Source: Endothia cerciana (Eukaryota; Ascomycota; Sordariomycetes; Diaporthales; Cryphonectriaceae). Taken from it: 24,248 nucleotides of DNA. Both the position numbers and the translations under genes were made by a program. Where the stretch lies: assembly GCA_026119935.1 (NCBI GenBank), contig JALRMH010000107.1:1-24248 (forward strand), read 5' to 3'. This document shows positions 1 through 8,476 of this stretch, piece after piece. Numbering within the stretch: position 1 is the stretch's first letter; each line of letters starts with the position of its first letter. The notes below the pieces were generated by a model that was not told where the DNA came from, made no database searches, and was given only the letters and a program-made list of their open reading frames with translations.

Positions 1-460
1 ATACTAGCTTATAAATATACTAATTATATTATTAATTTATAAAATAGCATTAAACTCTTTTATAAACTTATTTATTTTTTATTATAAAAAAAATTAAATA
101 AGCTTTACTAGTACTTTAATAATAATTAGAATATAAGTTATATTCGACTCTTTAAGAGTTTAACTAGCACTTTTATCTTTTTTATATTAAAAAAAGATAG
201 CTCTCTGCGCTTATATATTAACTATTGCAGCTTTAACAAAGTCTTAATCAAGAACTGCTACTTATTAATTTTGATTTCAGAAATTTTTAATTAAGTTCAG
301 TCAGCTAAGATTTTCTCTAAGCTAGACTTTAAAAATACATATTATTATATCTATATCTAAGAAGAAGATAAGTAAAAGACTGCTTTTTATATATAATATA
401 GCTATTTCGAATTTATAATTATACTAATAAACTTTATAAATACTTCTACTACTTTTCAGC
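1..460 (+). pseudogene. Element A pol fragment 1: reverse transcriptase, fingers and palm
   Basis: Decayed Ty3/Gypsy reverse transcriptase, the oldest layer of the window. The plus-strand frame with codons starting at position 319 reads KLDFKNTYYYI and ends FINTSTTFQ; upstream is KKDSSLRLYINY followed by NKVLIKNCYLL. These match the conserved RT blocks (KKDGSLRxCxDYR, the motif A Asp in KLDL, and the FxNAPATFQ block before YxDD). Stops are TAA/TAG at Gln or Trp positions, and residues expected as His, Arg or Asp read Tyr, Cys or Asn, as RIP would give. The piece starts before the window and stops at 460, where a B-type solo LTR entered. It continues in the same frame at 8477: codon 460/8477/8478, then on to the YFNN box at 8527-8538. 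Confidence 0.9.
456..460. repeat. Target-site duplication TCAGC of the outer B solo LTR
   Basis: TCAGC at 456-460 recurs at 8472-8476, exactly outside the two ends of the interrupted 223-bp LTR. Removing everything between leaves element A's frame intact, which confirms the pair. Confidence 0.93.
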
Positions 461-620
461 TGTCAGAACACCTATTATATAAGCCCGGCAGAGTTACAAT
501 AATATAGCGAGAACAGGCTGTCTGATTAATAGCTGCTGAGTGTCTGTTAGTACAGAGACTGATTCTTGCAGTGTGGAAAGAATCAGTGTGCTGAGTCGCT
601 AGCTATTTAAAGAGGAATAG
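461..620 (-). repeat. Outer family B solo LTR, left part
   Basis: First 160 bp of a 223-bp solo LTR; the other 63 bp are at 8409-8471. It begins TGTCAGAACACC and matches 5330-5489 closely and the reverse complement of 17264-17486, so relative to the B element it lies on the minus strand. Total length (160 + 63) equals that of the other two copies exactly. It was interrupted by element C1 after GGAATAG. A solo LTR implies that a complete B element once sat here and lost its inside by LTR-LTR recombination. Confidence 0.93.
616..620. repeat. Target-site duplication AATAG of element C1
   Basis: AATAG at 616-620 directly precedes the C1 left LTR and recurs at 8404-8408 directly after the C1 right LTR. 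The intact B LTR at 5330-5552 has this AATAG once at the matching point. Confidence 0.94.
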
Positions 621-1085
621 TGTAATAAGCACTGCAGTAATCCGAAGATTCCAAAGTATACAAAGGGTTTATGCTAACAAGAGCAGTGTCGAGTAAAAAG
701 CCTTAAATACAGAAATACACTAAGTTATCTTATGCAAGTATTCACTGCCTTTAAGGCTATCAGAGTATAGTATAACTTAATACTTAGATTAATAACTAAA
801 GAGCTATTTATAAGATTTATCTATTAATAGTAATAACTATAGTTATATATTCAGCTCTTTAATACAAAATAGCCTGACTATATTCTAATTCAATATAGTC
901 GTTCTATAAATATATTAACTATATTTATAATCAATATAGTTGTGCTAGTAACTCTAACCCTAGATTGCGTAATCCTATTTTCTATTCTGTAAGTGAGTAT
1001 TAAACTTCCTGCTCTAAAGAGTCTACTTTAAATAGTCCTAGTGCTATACTATTTCCTTAACCTGTATATTAAATAGGTTATAACA
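621..1085 (-). repeat. C1 3' LTR (465 bp)
   Basis: Starts TGTAATAAGCACTGCAG and ends AGGTTATAACA on the plus strand, so it has TG...CA ends on either strand. It aligns along its whole length with 7939-8403 at equal length; most differences I saw are transitions. The middle holds two 9-bp inverted repeats (876-941). No clear TATA box is seen. Confidence 0.94.
876..941. other. Twin inverted repeats in the C1 LTR
   Basis: GACTATATT (876-884) and AATATAGTC (892-900) form a perfect 9-bp arm pair around a 7-nt loop. AACTATATT (917-925) and AATATAGTT (933-941) form a second with the same arm and loop lengths. In the other LTR the pairs are at 8194-8218 and 8235-8259, each with only the outermost pair disturbed by a transition. 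Equivalent but longer hairpins of different sequence occupy the same place in the C2 LTR (16212-16286). Confidence 0.7.
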
Positions 1086-1098
1086 TTATCTCCCTCTT
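1086..1098 (-). promoter_or_regulatory. Polypurine tract of C1
   Basis: Directly inside the left LTR the plus strand reads TTATCTCCCTCTT, so in element sense a run AAGAGGGAGATAA abuts the 3' LTR, as a plus-strand priming tract should. The C2 equivalent at 9427-9440 is nearly the same. It independently fixes the element's minus orientation. Confidence 0.75.
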
Positions 1099-1287
1099 AT
1101 AGATCGTTATCCCTAACAATCTTCTGTAGGTTTTTCTAGGCCCTTCTCCTCATCGTGTGTTATGCCTTCCTAATTCGTTATATCGAGCAGAGTCAACAAA
1201 TCTCGCGTTCGTAAACCTCCCTCTGTTCCGAAAAGCACCTAAGATCAAGACCTCTTGATTTCTCGTCTTTTAGAGAGTTTCGTCGAG

Positions 1288-1686
1288 ATGCCTGTTTGTT
1301 CTTATTGCAAGGGGCGTGGTCTCGAATCCTGCAAGGTGTCTCCTAAGGACTCTTCCTGTTGTATCGAATATATTCGCCTGGGTCGTTCCAAGTGTGATGT
1401 TATAGGTCCTTCTCCTGAGGAGCTTCGCAATATCGCTACTCAGCATCGAAAGCTGGAGGATGAGATTGAGAAGAGGGAGACTGAGCTCCTTCGTTTGCGT
1501 CAACAGAAGCGTATGTGGTCTGAGAAGATAAAGCGTGCCCTGCGTCGTGGTATTACTCGTGTAGAGGAGTTGGATCGTGTAGAGGCTGAGGAGCGTGAGG
1601 CCGAACGCTGCGCTGCAGAGGAGGGGCAGCAGGCTGCTGAGGTTCTTGTTCCTGAGGGACCTCTTCTAGAAGGGGCTTTAGGCTAG
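1288..1686 (+). CDS. Antisense accessory protein of C1: Zn2Cys6-like head plus coiled coil (132 aa, C-terminus lost)
   Basis: Open frame on the strand opposite gag-pol, between the chromodomain end and the 3' LTR. I chose the ATG at 1288 (MPVCSYC, G at -3); the frame is open upstream to 1255 but without an ATG. Cysteines are at 4, 7, 15, 24, 25 and 36. Residue 28 is Tyr where the C2 copy has Cys, so the ancestral spacing was probably C-x2-C-x7-C-x9-C-x2-C-x7-C, which fits the fungal Zn(II)2Cys6 binuclear cluster; Pro19 lies in the middle loop. A linker (37-50) leads to a highly charged predicted coiled coil (about 52-97, LLRLRQQKR then ALRRG) and an acidic tail. I recall similar short Cys-plus-coiled-coil proteins, usually 'hypothetical', from ascomycete repeats, but cannot verify that here. 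It is clearly richer in G+C than its flanks. The stop at 1684 looks RIP-made. Function unknown; a DNA-binding regulator is inferred. Confidence 0.7.
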   Translation: MPVCSYCKGRGLESCKVSPKDSSCCIEYIRLGRSKCDVIGPSPEELRNIATQHRKLEDEIEKRETELLRLRQQKRMWSEKIKRALRRGITRVEELDRVEAEEREAERCAAEEGQQAAEVLVPEGPLLEGALG

Positions 1687-1812
1687 GTGCCTGACTAGAA
1701 TCTGTCATTAGGTCTAGACGCGATAGATTAGTCGGGTTTCCTAGTTAAAGGGGCGCAGCCTGATAGATCTGAAAATATAGCTAGGTCTACTATTAGTTGC
1801 CTGTTACTCTGA
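1684..1812 (+). pseudogene. Lost C-terminal extension of the accessory gene
   Basis: The accessory frame continues past its TAG with further TAGs at 1696 and 1729 and is otherwise open to a TGA at 1810. The C2 copy has TAG codons at two matching places (10061 and 10097), with similar surroundings: a V-x-D before the first stop and an Asp before the second. The ancestral residues were probably Trp or Gln, so the original protein was about 174 residues. The present end of the C1 protein is thus a mutational truncation. Confidence 0.65.
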
Positions 1813-1939
1813 CTAGTATGTTTTTATATCTAGTCTATTCCTTTAACTAGTTTTAACTTTATACTAGTCTTATTTCTTATTAATTAAGTTTTTAGTAGTT
1901 GTTAGTTATTATTATAATATTAGAATAACTACTAATAGT

Positions 1940-3340
1940 ATAGTAGTAGGGTTAAGGCTAGTTTTTTTCTTTTAGTATTTTATTAATTTTTTTATAGCGT
2001 TTCTGATATTCTCCTGTAGTTCTTATAAGTTCTCGCTTGCTAAGTAACCTTTCTATTTAATAAGGTATTCAAGAGTGCTATTATTGCCTCTGTGCTTAAG
2101 AATCTTTTCTATCTTATATTCTAATTCGTTGTTTTCGACTTCTACTATATTATCTATTAGTATCTCTTTTGCTGCTAGTTCTAGTAGTAAGATATAGAAA
2201 ACTAAGTGCGTCCTTATCTTATAAGGTAGTGTAAGTTTATAGTTGACTAAGGAGATCTGTTGCAAAATTTTGAATAGTCCTAGCTTCTTATAGTTGAGTT
2301 TGCTGCTAGGTCTTATTATTTTGATGTTTTTGCAGAGTAGGTAGACCTTATCTCCCTCTTATAGAATTAGTCTCTTAATCTTTTTAAAGTTTATATAGTG
2401 TATTATTTATTCTTAGATAAATTATAGTTCTAACTAAAGTTCTTCTTAAATCTTTTTAATTTTCCTAACTCTTCTATCTGCAGCTTCTATATTTGCTCTT
2501 TATAGTACTTTATAATAAGCTATTAGGTTGTATCTATAGAGTATAAAGAATAGTGATTTCTTTATCGTGCTTATATCTATACTATTATAAGCGAATTATA
2601 CTAGAGGTAATAAGTTAATCTAGTTGTCTTGCTCTTAGTTAATATAATGCTGAAGGTACTGTTTGATAATCTGATTTATTTTTTTTATTTATCTATCTAT
2701 TTAGGGATGAAATACTGTAGATATTCTATATTATATTCTGAGTTATTTTATAAGCGAGGTCTAAAATTTCAAGTTAAACTTTCTATCTCTGTTAGAGATC
2801 ACTTCTTCTAGTATGTTGTAATTAGTAATAATCGTTCTAAGAAATATATATGCAAGTTCTTCTGCTATACTGCTTTCCTTATAAAGGAGAAAGTAAGTAT
2901 ATTTACTTAGTCTATAAACTACTATTAAAATGCTATTATATAGCACTTTAGTTAAAAGTTCTTATAAAGGTAATAACTTAGTAATAAAGTCTAGACTAAT
3001 TAATTGCTAAATAGTTATAAATACTAATAAAGGTTATAGTAGTTTATAAAGTTTGTGTCTTTCTATCTTATTTTTCTTATAGCTGTCGCAATATTATAAG
3101 ATGTCTTTAATCCTTTTCCTAAGGCCTAGTAAGTTCTAATATCTTTTAATTTATTCGTAGGTTGCTCTAACTCTCTAGTATCTATATACTAAGGCACTAT
3201 ATACATCTTTAATATACTCGTCTTATTCTGCTAAAGTTATTTGTTCAGAGTCTCTGTCTTAGGATCTTATTCTAAAGGTTGCTGCAAGTTCCTTATATAC
3301 ATTGATAAGGTCTCTTTCTTTGTCAAATACAAAGATATCT
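1940..3340 (-). pseudogene. C1 integrase core and chromodomain (3' end of pol)
   Basis: Read on the minus strand. The integrase core is clear at 2946-2761: ILIVVYRLSKYTYF, then AEELAYIF and EEVISNRDRKFN, matching ILVVVDRLTKY and the SDRDxxF block. The second catalytic Asp has become Asn (SNRD). Then comes the C-terminal YKLTLPYKIRTHLVFY block (about 2240) and a chromodomain: VEVENNELEYKIEKILKHR, then LEYLIK, a stop in place of Trp, KGY, and SENLW-like residues to about 1960. Integrase inserts the cDNA; a chromodomain of this type is known to steer insertion toward heterochromatin histone marks, which fits the nested, element-into-element context. Dead from many TAA/TAG stops. Confidence 0.9.
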
Positions 3341-5229
3341 TAGATTTCTTCTTTAATTTTATCCTAGTAGTCTGATCTTCTGCTAAGAGCGTCTGCTCTA
3401 GTATTGTCCTTGCTCTAGATATAGATGATTCTAAAATCAAACTAAGATAAGTACTCTATTTATTTTACTTGTTGCCTGTTAAAGTCTTTTATTATAGTAA
3501 ACGTAGTGAGGTTCTTATAGTTTGAAAACACCTTGATTATATATTTAGCACCTATAAGATAATATTTCTATTCTTTAAATGCTTCTACTATAGCTATAAG
3601 TTCTTTATTTAGTATTCTATACTATAACTCTAGTCTATTGAGTTTCTTTAAGAAATTAGCAATTATCTGTAGTCGTTCTTATTCATTATACTAGTTGAGT
3701 TCTGCACTAAGTATATAGTCTAATGCATCTATATATAGTTTGTATTCCTTTCAAGGGTCTGATTCTTATAAAACAAGGTCTTTAGTAACTAGCTCTTTAA
3801 TAATTTCGAAAGCCTAGTTTTCTTTCTAATTCTATTAAAAGGGTAAGTTCTTTTTTATAAAGTTTATAAAAGGTCTAGCAATTTCGCTATATTTGCTAAT
3901 AAATTGCTAATAGAAGTTAATATATCTAAGGAATGCTTTAATATCCTTAATATTCTTTAATATAGGTTAATTTTTAATAGCTTGTATTTTGTCTTTCTAC
4001 ATCCTAATATATTCTAATTTAATTGTGTATTTAAAGTAATTGACTTTCTAAATATAGAATTAATACTTTGTTAGTTTTATTAGAAGGTGTGTATTTTAAA
4101 GTATCTAGAGTATTTATTATATATGTTATTTGTATTCTTTAAGAGTTTTAGAGTAAATAAAAATATTATTAAAATAGACAATATAAGTAATATTGAGAAA
4201 TTTGTAAAGGATATAATTAATCATTTCCTAAAAAGATGCTAGTATATTAGTTAATCTAAAAGGTATAACTAAGTACTTATAATATCTATAGCAAGTCCTG
4301 AATATTATTTTTTATTCTTCTCTTTTTTTAATATATATATAGTAGTAACCTTCTTTAAAGTCTAATATTATAAACTATTATACGCTTTATAATCGATCTT
4401 TAATTTCCTTAAATAATAATAATAGGTACTAATTTTTCTTAATAATATTATTAAGCTGTCTGAAGTCTATATAAAGTCTAAGCTTTCTGTTCTTCTTTAA
4501 TATAAATAGGATTAAGTATCCTACTAGTAATTATAATAGCTTAATATATCCTTTCTTCAGGTTCTTATTAAAGTACTCCTTAAGTGCTTTTAGTCTTGCT
4601 TTATCGAGTTTATAAATAGGAAAGAACTATAGCTGAGTTCTTTCCTTTAGTAGTATTTCGTAGTTGTACAAGCTGTGTTCGGGAAGTCCTGTATTAAATT
4701 TTCTTTAAAACAGCTTCGTGAATTCGTAGTACTCTTTTAGTATTCTAGCGAATATTAATATTAGTCTGTCCTTCTCTATTTCTGCAATTTAGAGGAATAG
4801 GAGGTACTGTTGAGCGTTTTTATCTAAGGACAGTTTCTTTCCCTTACCTGTTAGTCGTTTCTTTAATAGCTCTAAGGGTCTTAAGTCTTTTTTCTAGGCT
4901 GGACTGAAATTCCTAAAGTAATATAGCTATAGGATTTCTTTATAGTTTATAAGACTATACTTCTATTATCGCTCTAAGCCGGACTGCTTTTCTTAAAGTC
5001 TTTATATACTCGTTATTGTGTTAATCTGCTGATGCTTTAGCACTAGTTTAGGTTTATTATCGCTAGATCCTTCTCTATAAGCTATCAGCCCTGCTAATTT
5101 AAGGGTATTTATAGGTTTGTTTAAAACCTCTTTCCTTAAGTATCCTTTAATAACTGAATCCGATCCTTTGCTATTGATTGCAACCTTCTTATAAGTAACA
5201 GCATTATTTTATAAGATCTAGCTAGTAGT
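3341..5229 (-). pseudogene. C1 reverse transcriptase and RNase H, with N-terminal linker
   Basis: Minus strand. After a poorly conserved linker (5229 to about 4700), RT begins near LPEHSLYNYEILLKE (about 4690-4635). The catalytic box reads YFNN at 4176-4165, where YLDD is expected, so both active-site aspartates are lost. RNase H follows and ends at ADALSRRSDY (about 3395-3362), the usual end of Gypsy RNase H. Stops are TAA/TAG; no TGA was noticed in the stretches I translated. The C2 and C3 counterparts align throughout. Confidence 0.9.
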
Positions 5230-5324
5230 CTAATCGATTCAAGGATTATACTCTTTAAGTTAAGAAAGTCTTATAATTAGTTTATAATATACTATATTTA
5301 TAATATCTAATATAATAAAGGTTG

Positions 5325-5329
5325 TGCGT
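5325..5329. repeat. Target-site duplication TGCGT of the inner B solo LTR
   Basis: TGCGT at 5325-5329 recurs at 5553-5557. The uninterrupted C2 sequence near 13541 has it once (GTCGTGCGTCTTT). Confidence 0.95.
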
Positions 5330-5552
5330 TGTCAGAACACCTATTATATAAGCTTAGCAGAGTTATAATAATATAGCGAGAACAGGCTGTCTGATTAATA
5401 GCTGCTAGGTGTCTGTTAGTACAGAGACTGATTCTTACAGTATAGAAAGAATCAGTGTGCCGAGTCGCTGGCTATTTGAAGGGGAATAGCCCGTGCGCCG
5501 CTAGCGCCGTTGTCTGCTAGCGCTGTAAGCTACTAGCGCCGTTGTCGTGACA
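5330..5552 (-). repeat. Inner family B solo LTR (223 bp) inside C1
   Basis: Begins TGTCAGAACACC and ends GTCGTGACA, giving short TGTCA/TGACA inverted termini, with a perfect 5-bp duplication. Comparison with C2 shows a clean insertion. It holds three iterated CTAGCGC(C/T)GT motifs near its right end (5501-5546) that keep their CpG-containing core. It is the best preserved of the three B LTRs. It entered after C1, while C1 itself lies in another B LTR, so family B was active both before and after C1 arrived. Confidence 0.95.
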
Positions 5553-5829
5553 TGCGTCTTTAAATTAAGATAAGTAAATAATTAGTCTTTTTATTAATTA
5601 TACTTTAGTTGTATATAACTAGTTATCCTTCTATAATATTAAATCGGTAAGGTCTTTTCTTCTAATACTATTATAGTTATACTTTATTAATAATTTTGAA
5701 AGATATAAAGTTTCCTTAAGCGCTGCTGTCTAATAATACGCTATATTGTCTTCTATTAATATAAGCATTTAATTTTATATATATATAGTCTTATTCTGCA
5801 ATATATAGAGACTTTTAAGCCCTGATTAT

Positions 5830-7877
5830 CTGTAGTCCTGTTATAAGCGATCCTTCCCTTTTAAAGATTCCTTTATTCTATAAGCTGCTCTTTAAGCTAG
5901 CCTTCTAGCCTGTTTTTAGCTATACTTGCATCGTTCCTTATTATTCTAGTATTTATACTAGTCCTAAACCTTATTATAGATATAGATAATGCAGTCTATA
6001 ACCTTATACTGCTACTATTTAACTTTCTTATCAACGCATTCTTTAGGATAGTTATTTAGTAATCTGATATAAGTATTATTATACTTTCTATTAAGGACTT
6101 CTCTAAATTATAAGTAGAGTTTCTTAACTATTTAGATAATCTAGCTAAATTCTCTAACTAGGAACTACTTATATTTAACTTTCTCTATAAAGTGTGCTTT
6201 ACAGCTATAATATATATATAAAATCTATATAAGCTTATAGTGTCTTTTATTAATTAAGCTAATTTTAAAGTCTTCTAGCTATTCAGCATTGATGTTCTAG
6301 ATAAAGACTATAATAAAGAGTTCCTTAAGGTTAAGTCTATATATTATATACTTAATCTTCGAATTTAAAGTGATCTATCTTTAGTCTAAGTCTTAATTAT
6401 AAGCTTTCTTTTCGCTTGTAGTATCTCTACTTTTTGTTTCTAGAATAATAAGTTTTAGTATATCGTCTAGCTATTAGTCCTAGAGTGTTTCTTCCCTTAT
6501 AGTTTCCGTCGTTATTTAAAATAAAGAGCGTTTTTTATATTAAGCTATTAAGTATAATCTTAAGTCCTTATCCTTAAGCTTTTAAATCTTCTTTTCAAGT
6601 TTCTTTTCAAAGGTGCTAGAGTAGTCTAAGTCGCTGCTGTTTAGTACTATATTATAGATTAAGCCCTTTTTACCTATTACTAATTGCTATATTTTTTTAA
6701 GTGCTTTAGAAAACTATTCTAAGCCTTCTTTTACTAAGAGGTGTGCTAAGTAATTATTATTAAAGCAAAACATCTAGTTAAAGCGTTTATAATTATTAAT
6801 AGAGTCTAGCACTTACTTTAATAAAATATTATTACTTAGCTAATTAAATTTTTATTATTAAAAGACATTTACCTATTATCCTTCTTAAACTAATTACTAT
6901 TATAGCTTCTTAAGTTGCTTATATTCTTATATAATATAGCTATATTTATTATAATTATAGCACTTAATACTACTACTTAGTCTTTTTATAAACTAATAGT
7001 TTACTATATTTAATTTTATAAAACTAATATAAGTACTCTTATTCTATACTATGCTTTAGCGCTAATTTCCATCCTGATTTTTAGATTAGAATTTCTTATT
7101 ATTATTTAAGTGCTATATAAATTAGCTTCCTCTCTTTTTAGACTTCTCTATTCATTATTCGTAAAGATAGTTATTAATTCTAATTACTATATTTATAAAT
7201 ATTATAAAATCGTCAAGCTAGTCTTATTTAGAGATTTCATCCTTAACTTTATCCTTAAGTTCTTAGTAATAATAGTCGATAAGATTCTTATCTTCTTATA
7301 GCAGTCGTGCTGCGAGTTGCTTGAATTTTACTATATATATTAAGGCTGACTTAGTTTATTATAGTTCTATTAGCTGTCGAGCTGTAGTGCGTTCCTTGTT
7401 AAGGTCACTGAAAGTTTCCCTGATAGCTTTCTTGAAGCCTGCAAAGGAGTCGAACATTTCCTTAGTGCTTTTAGCGCGTGCATCAGGGTTGTCAGCATGT
7501 TCTAGATAGTCGCGAAGAGCAGGTTCATACTAAACAAAAGTGTTCTTCTCAAGGCGTGTTCTAGTAAGGATTACCTTCTCAGGTTCTATAGTAAACTAAG
7601 ATGCATTATGCAAGAAGTAAGCCTTGCAGTGGGTGAGAAATCCTTAGAGGAGTTTCTAAGTGCTGTTGTATATAGCTAGCTTGTTTATCTTATAGCCTTT
7701 ATAAGTAGGGGTCTGGGAGCTATGCTGAATTCGTTCCTGCTGAGCTTGGATGGTGTTTTCCTGTTGCTGCTAGCTTAGCTGAAGTTCTTCAACGTGTTGG
7801 GTAAGGAGACGGATCTGATTGATCAGATCCTCCTGCGTGAGCTATTATAAGGGCGAAGAGGGGGTTCCTAGAGCTAT
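5830..7877 (-). pseudogene. C1 gag (capsid, CCHC knuckle, long C-terminal part)
   Basis: Minus strand, beginning at an ATA (7877-7875) where all three C copies have ATA, so the ATG was probably lost to RIP. The first 500 bases keep a good reading: LTQEDLINQIRLLTQ with Gln-rich coil, then RDYLEHADNPDARAKSTKEM and DSFAGFKKAIRETFSDL, a typical Gypsy capsid. The zinc knuckle near 6975-6916 reads CYNYNKYSYI, with the later Cys and His ligands turned to Tyr. A long part of unknown fold follows, up to the protease. The 5' half is much less AT-rich than the rest. Gag forms the particle and packages the RNA. Confidence 0.85.
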
Positions 7878-7920
7878 TGTATTTCTGTATTACTTAAAGG
7901 GTAAATACTAAACTGTTCTT

Positions 7921-7938
7921 GAACAAGAGTTGTCAAAA
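7921..7938 (-). promoter_or_regulatory. Primer-binding region of C1
   Basis: In element sense the bases just inside the 5' LTR read TTTTGACAACTCTTGTTC. The same block follows the 5' LTR in C2 (15951 leftward) and C3 (19452 on). There is no clean TGG start, so the tRNA primer cannot be named; RIP of a TGG is possible. Confidence 0.5.
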
Positions 7939-8403
7939 TATAATAAGCACTGCAGTAATCTGAAGATTCCAAAGTATATAAAGAGTTTATACTAACAAGA
8001 GCAGTGTTAAGTAAAAAGCTTTGAATATAGAAATATACTAAGTTATTCTATGCAAGTATTTATTATCTTTAAAGCTATTAGAGTATAGTGTAATCTAATA
8101 CTTAGATTAATAACTGAAGAGCTATTTATAAGATTTATCTACTAGTAATAATAACTGTAGTTATATATCTAGCTTTTTAATATAAAATAGCCTGACTATA
8201 TTCTAATTCAATATAGTTGTTCTATAGATATATTAACTATATTTATAATCAATATAGTCGCGCTAGTAACTCTAACTCTAGGTTGCGTAATCCTGTTTTC
8301 TATTCTATAGGTGAGTGTTGAACTTTTTGCTTTAAAAAGTCTACTTTAAGTAGTCCTAGTGCTATGCTATTTCCTTAACCTGCATGTTAGATAAGTTATA
8401 ACA
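7939..8403 (-). repeat. C1 5' LTR (465 bp)
   Basis: Right-hand LTR, full-length match to 621-1085. Its plus-strand start reads TATAATAAGCAC instead of TGTAATAAGCAC (a G-to-A change) and it ends GTTATAACA at 8403, followed by the target duplication AATAG. Confidence 0.93.
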
Positions 8404-8471
8404 AATAGCCTGTGCGCTGCTAGCGCTGTTGAACGCTAGCGCTGTAAGCTACTAGCGCTATTGTTGTAATA
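8404..8471 (-). repeat. Outer B solo LTR, right part
   Basis: Starts with the duplicated AATAG of C1 (8404-8408); the remaining 63 bp complete the solo LTR begun at 461. It carries the iterated CTAGCGC motifs and ends TAATA where the inner copy has TGACA, both differences being G-to-A or C-to-T changes. The target duplication TCAGC follows at 8472-8476. Confidence 0.93.
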
Positions 8472-8476
8472 TCAGC

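Larger units (their letters stand above)
5230..5760 (-). pseudogene. C1 retropepsin (aspartic protease), split by a solo LTR
   Basis: Minus strand. The active-site region reads SVLLDSSA then GNFI, with the catalytic Asp codon at 5730-5728; the usual DSGA has become DSSA. The C-terminal half, matching LDITDTAYYKLI and the following hydrophobic block of C3, lies left of the inserted B solo LTR (5330-5552). The insertion therefore falls inside the protease coding region. This enzyme cleaves the Gag-Pol polyprotein. Confidence 0.85.
621..8403 (-). mobile_element. C1: full-length Ty3/Gypsy chromodomain retrotransposon, RIP-decayed
   Basis: Complete element of 7783 bp, or about 7.55 kb without the B solo LTR inserted at 5330-5552. 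It has two 465-bp LTRs (621-1085 and 7939-8403) and a 5-bp target duplication AATAG. All pol and gag domains read on the minus strand in the order gag, protease, RT, RNase H, integrase, chromodomain, so the right LTR is the 5' LTR. A purine-rich tract next to the left LTR supports this. Gag and pol are dead: the gag start reads ATA and many TAA/TAG stops interrupt them. A small accessory gene lies on the opposite strand between pol and the 3' LTR. It belongs to the same family as C2 and C3 but to a distinct subfamily, with a different LTR middle and no Asn tract in gag. Confidence 0.95.

Noticed and set aside
1270..1503. Minus-strand open frame opposite the accessory gene
   Set aside because: No recognisable motif, and it is the complement of the Cys-rich and coiled-coil frame that is matched in C2. 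Treated as a shadow.
7110..7509. Plus-strand open frames of about 60 codons
   Set aside because: Both lie opposite C1 gag capsid sequence, which explains the region; their products are low-complexity.
7853..7866. Purine run GCGAAGAGGGGG as a polypurine tract for a plus-strand C1
   Set aside because: It is over 70 bp from the LTR and inside the gag start region; all domains read on the minus strand and a better tract abuts the left LTR.
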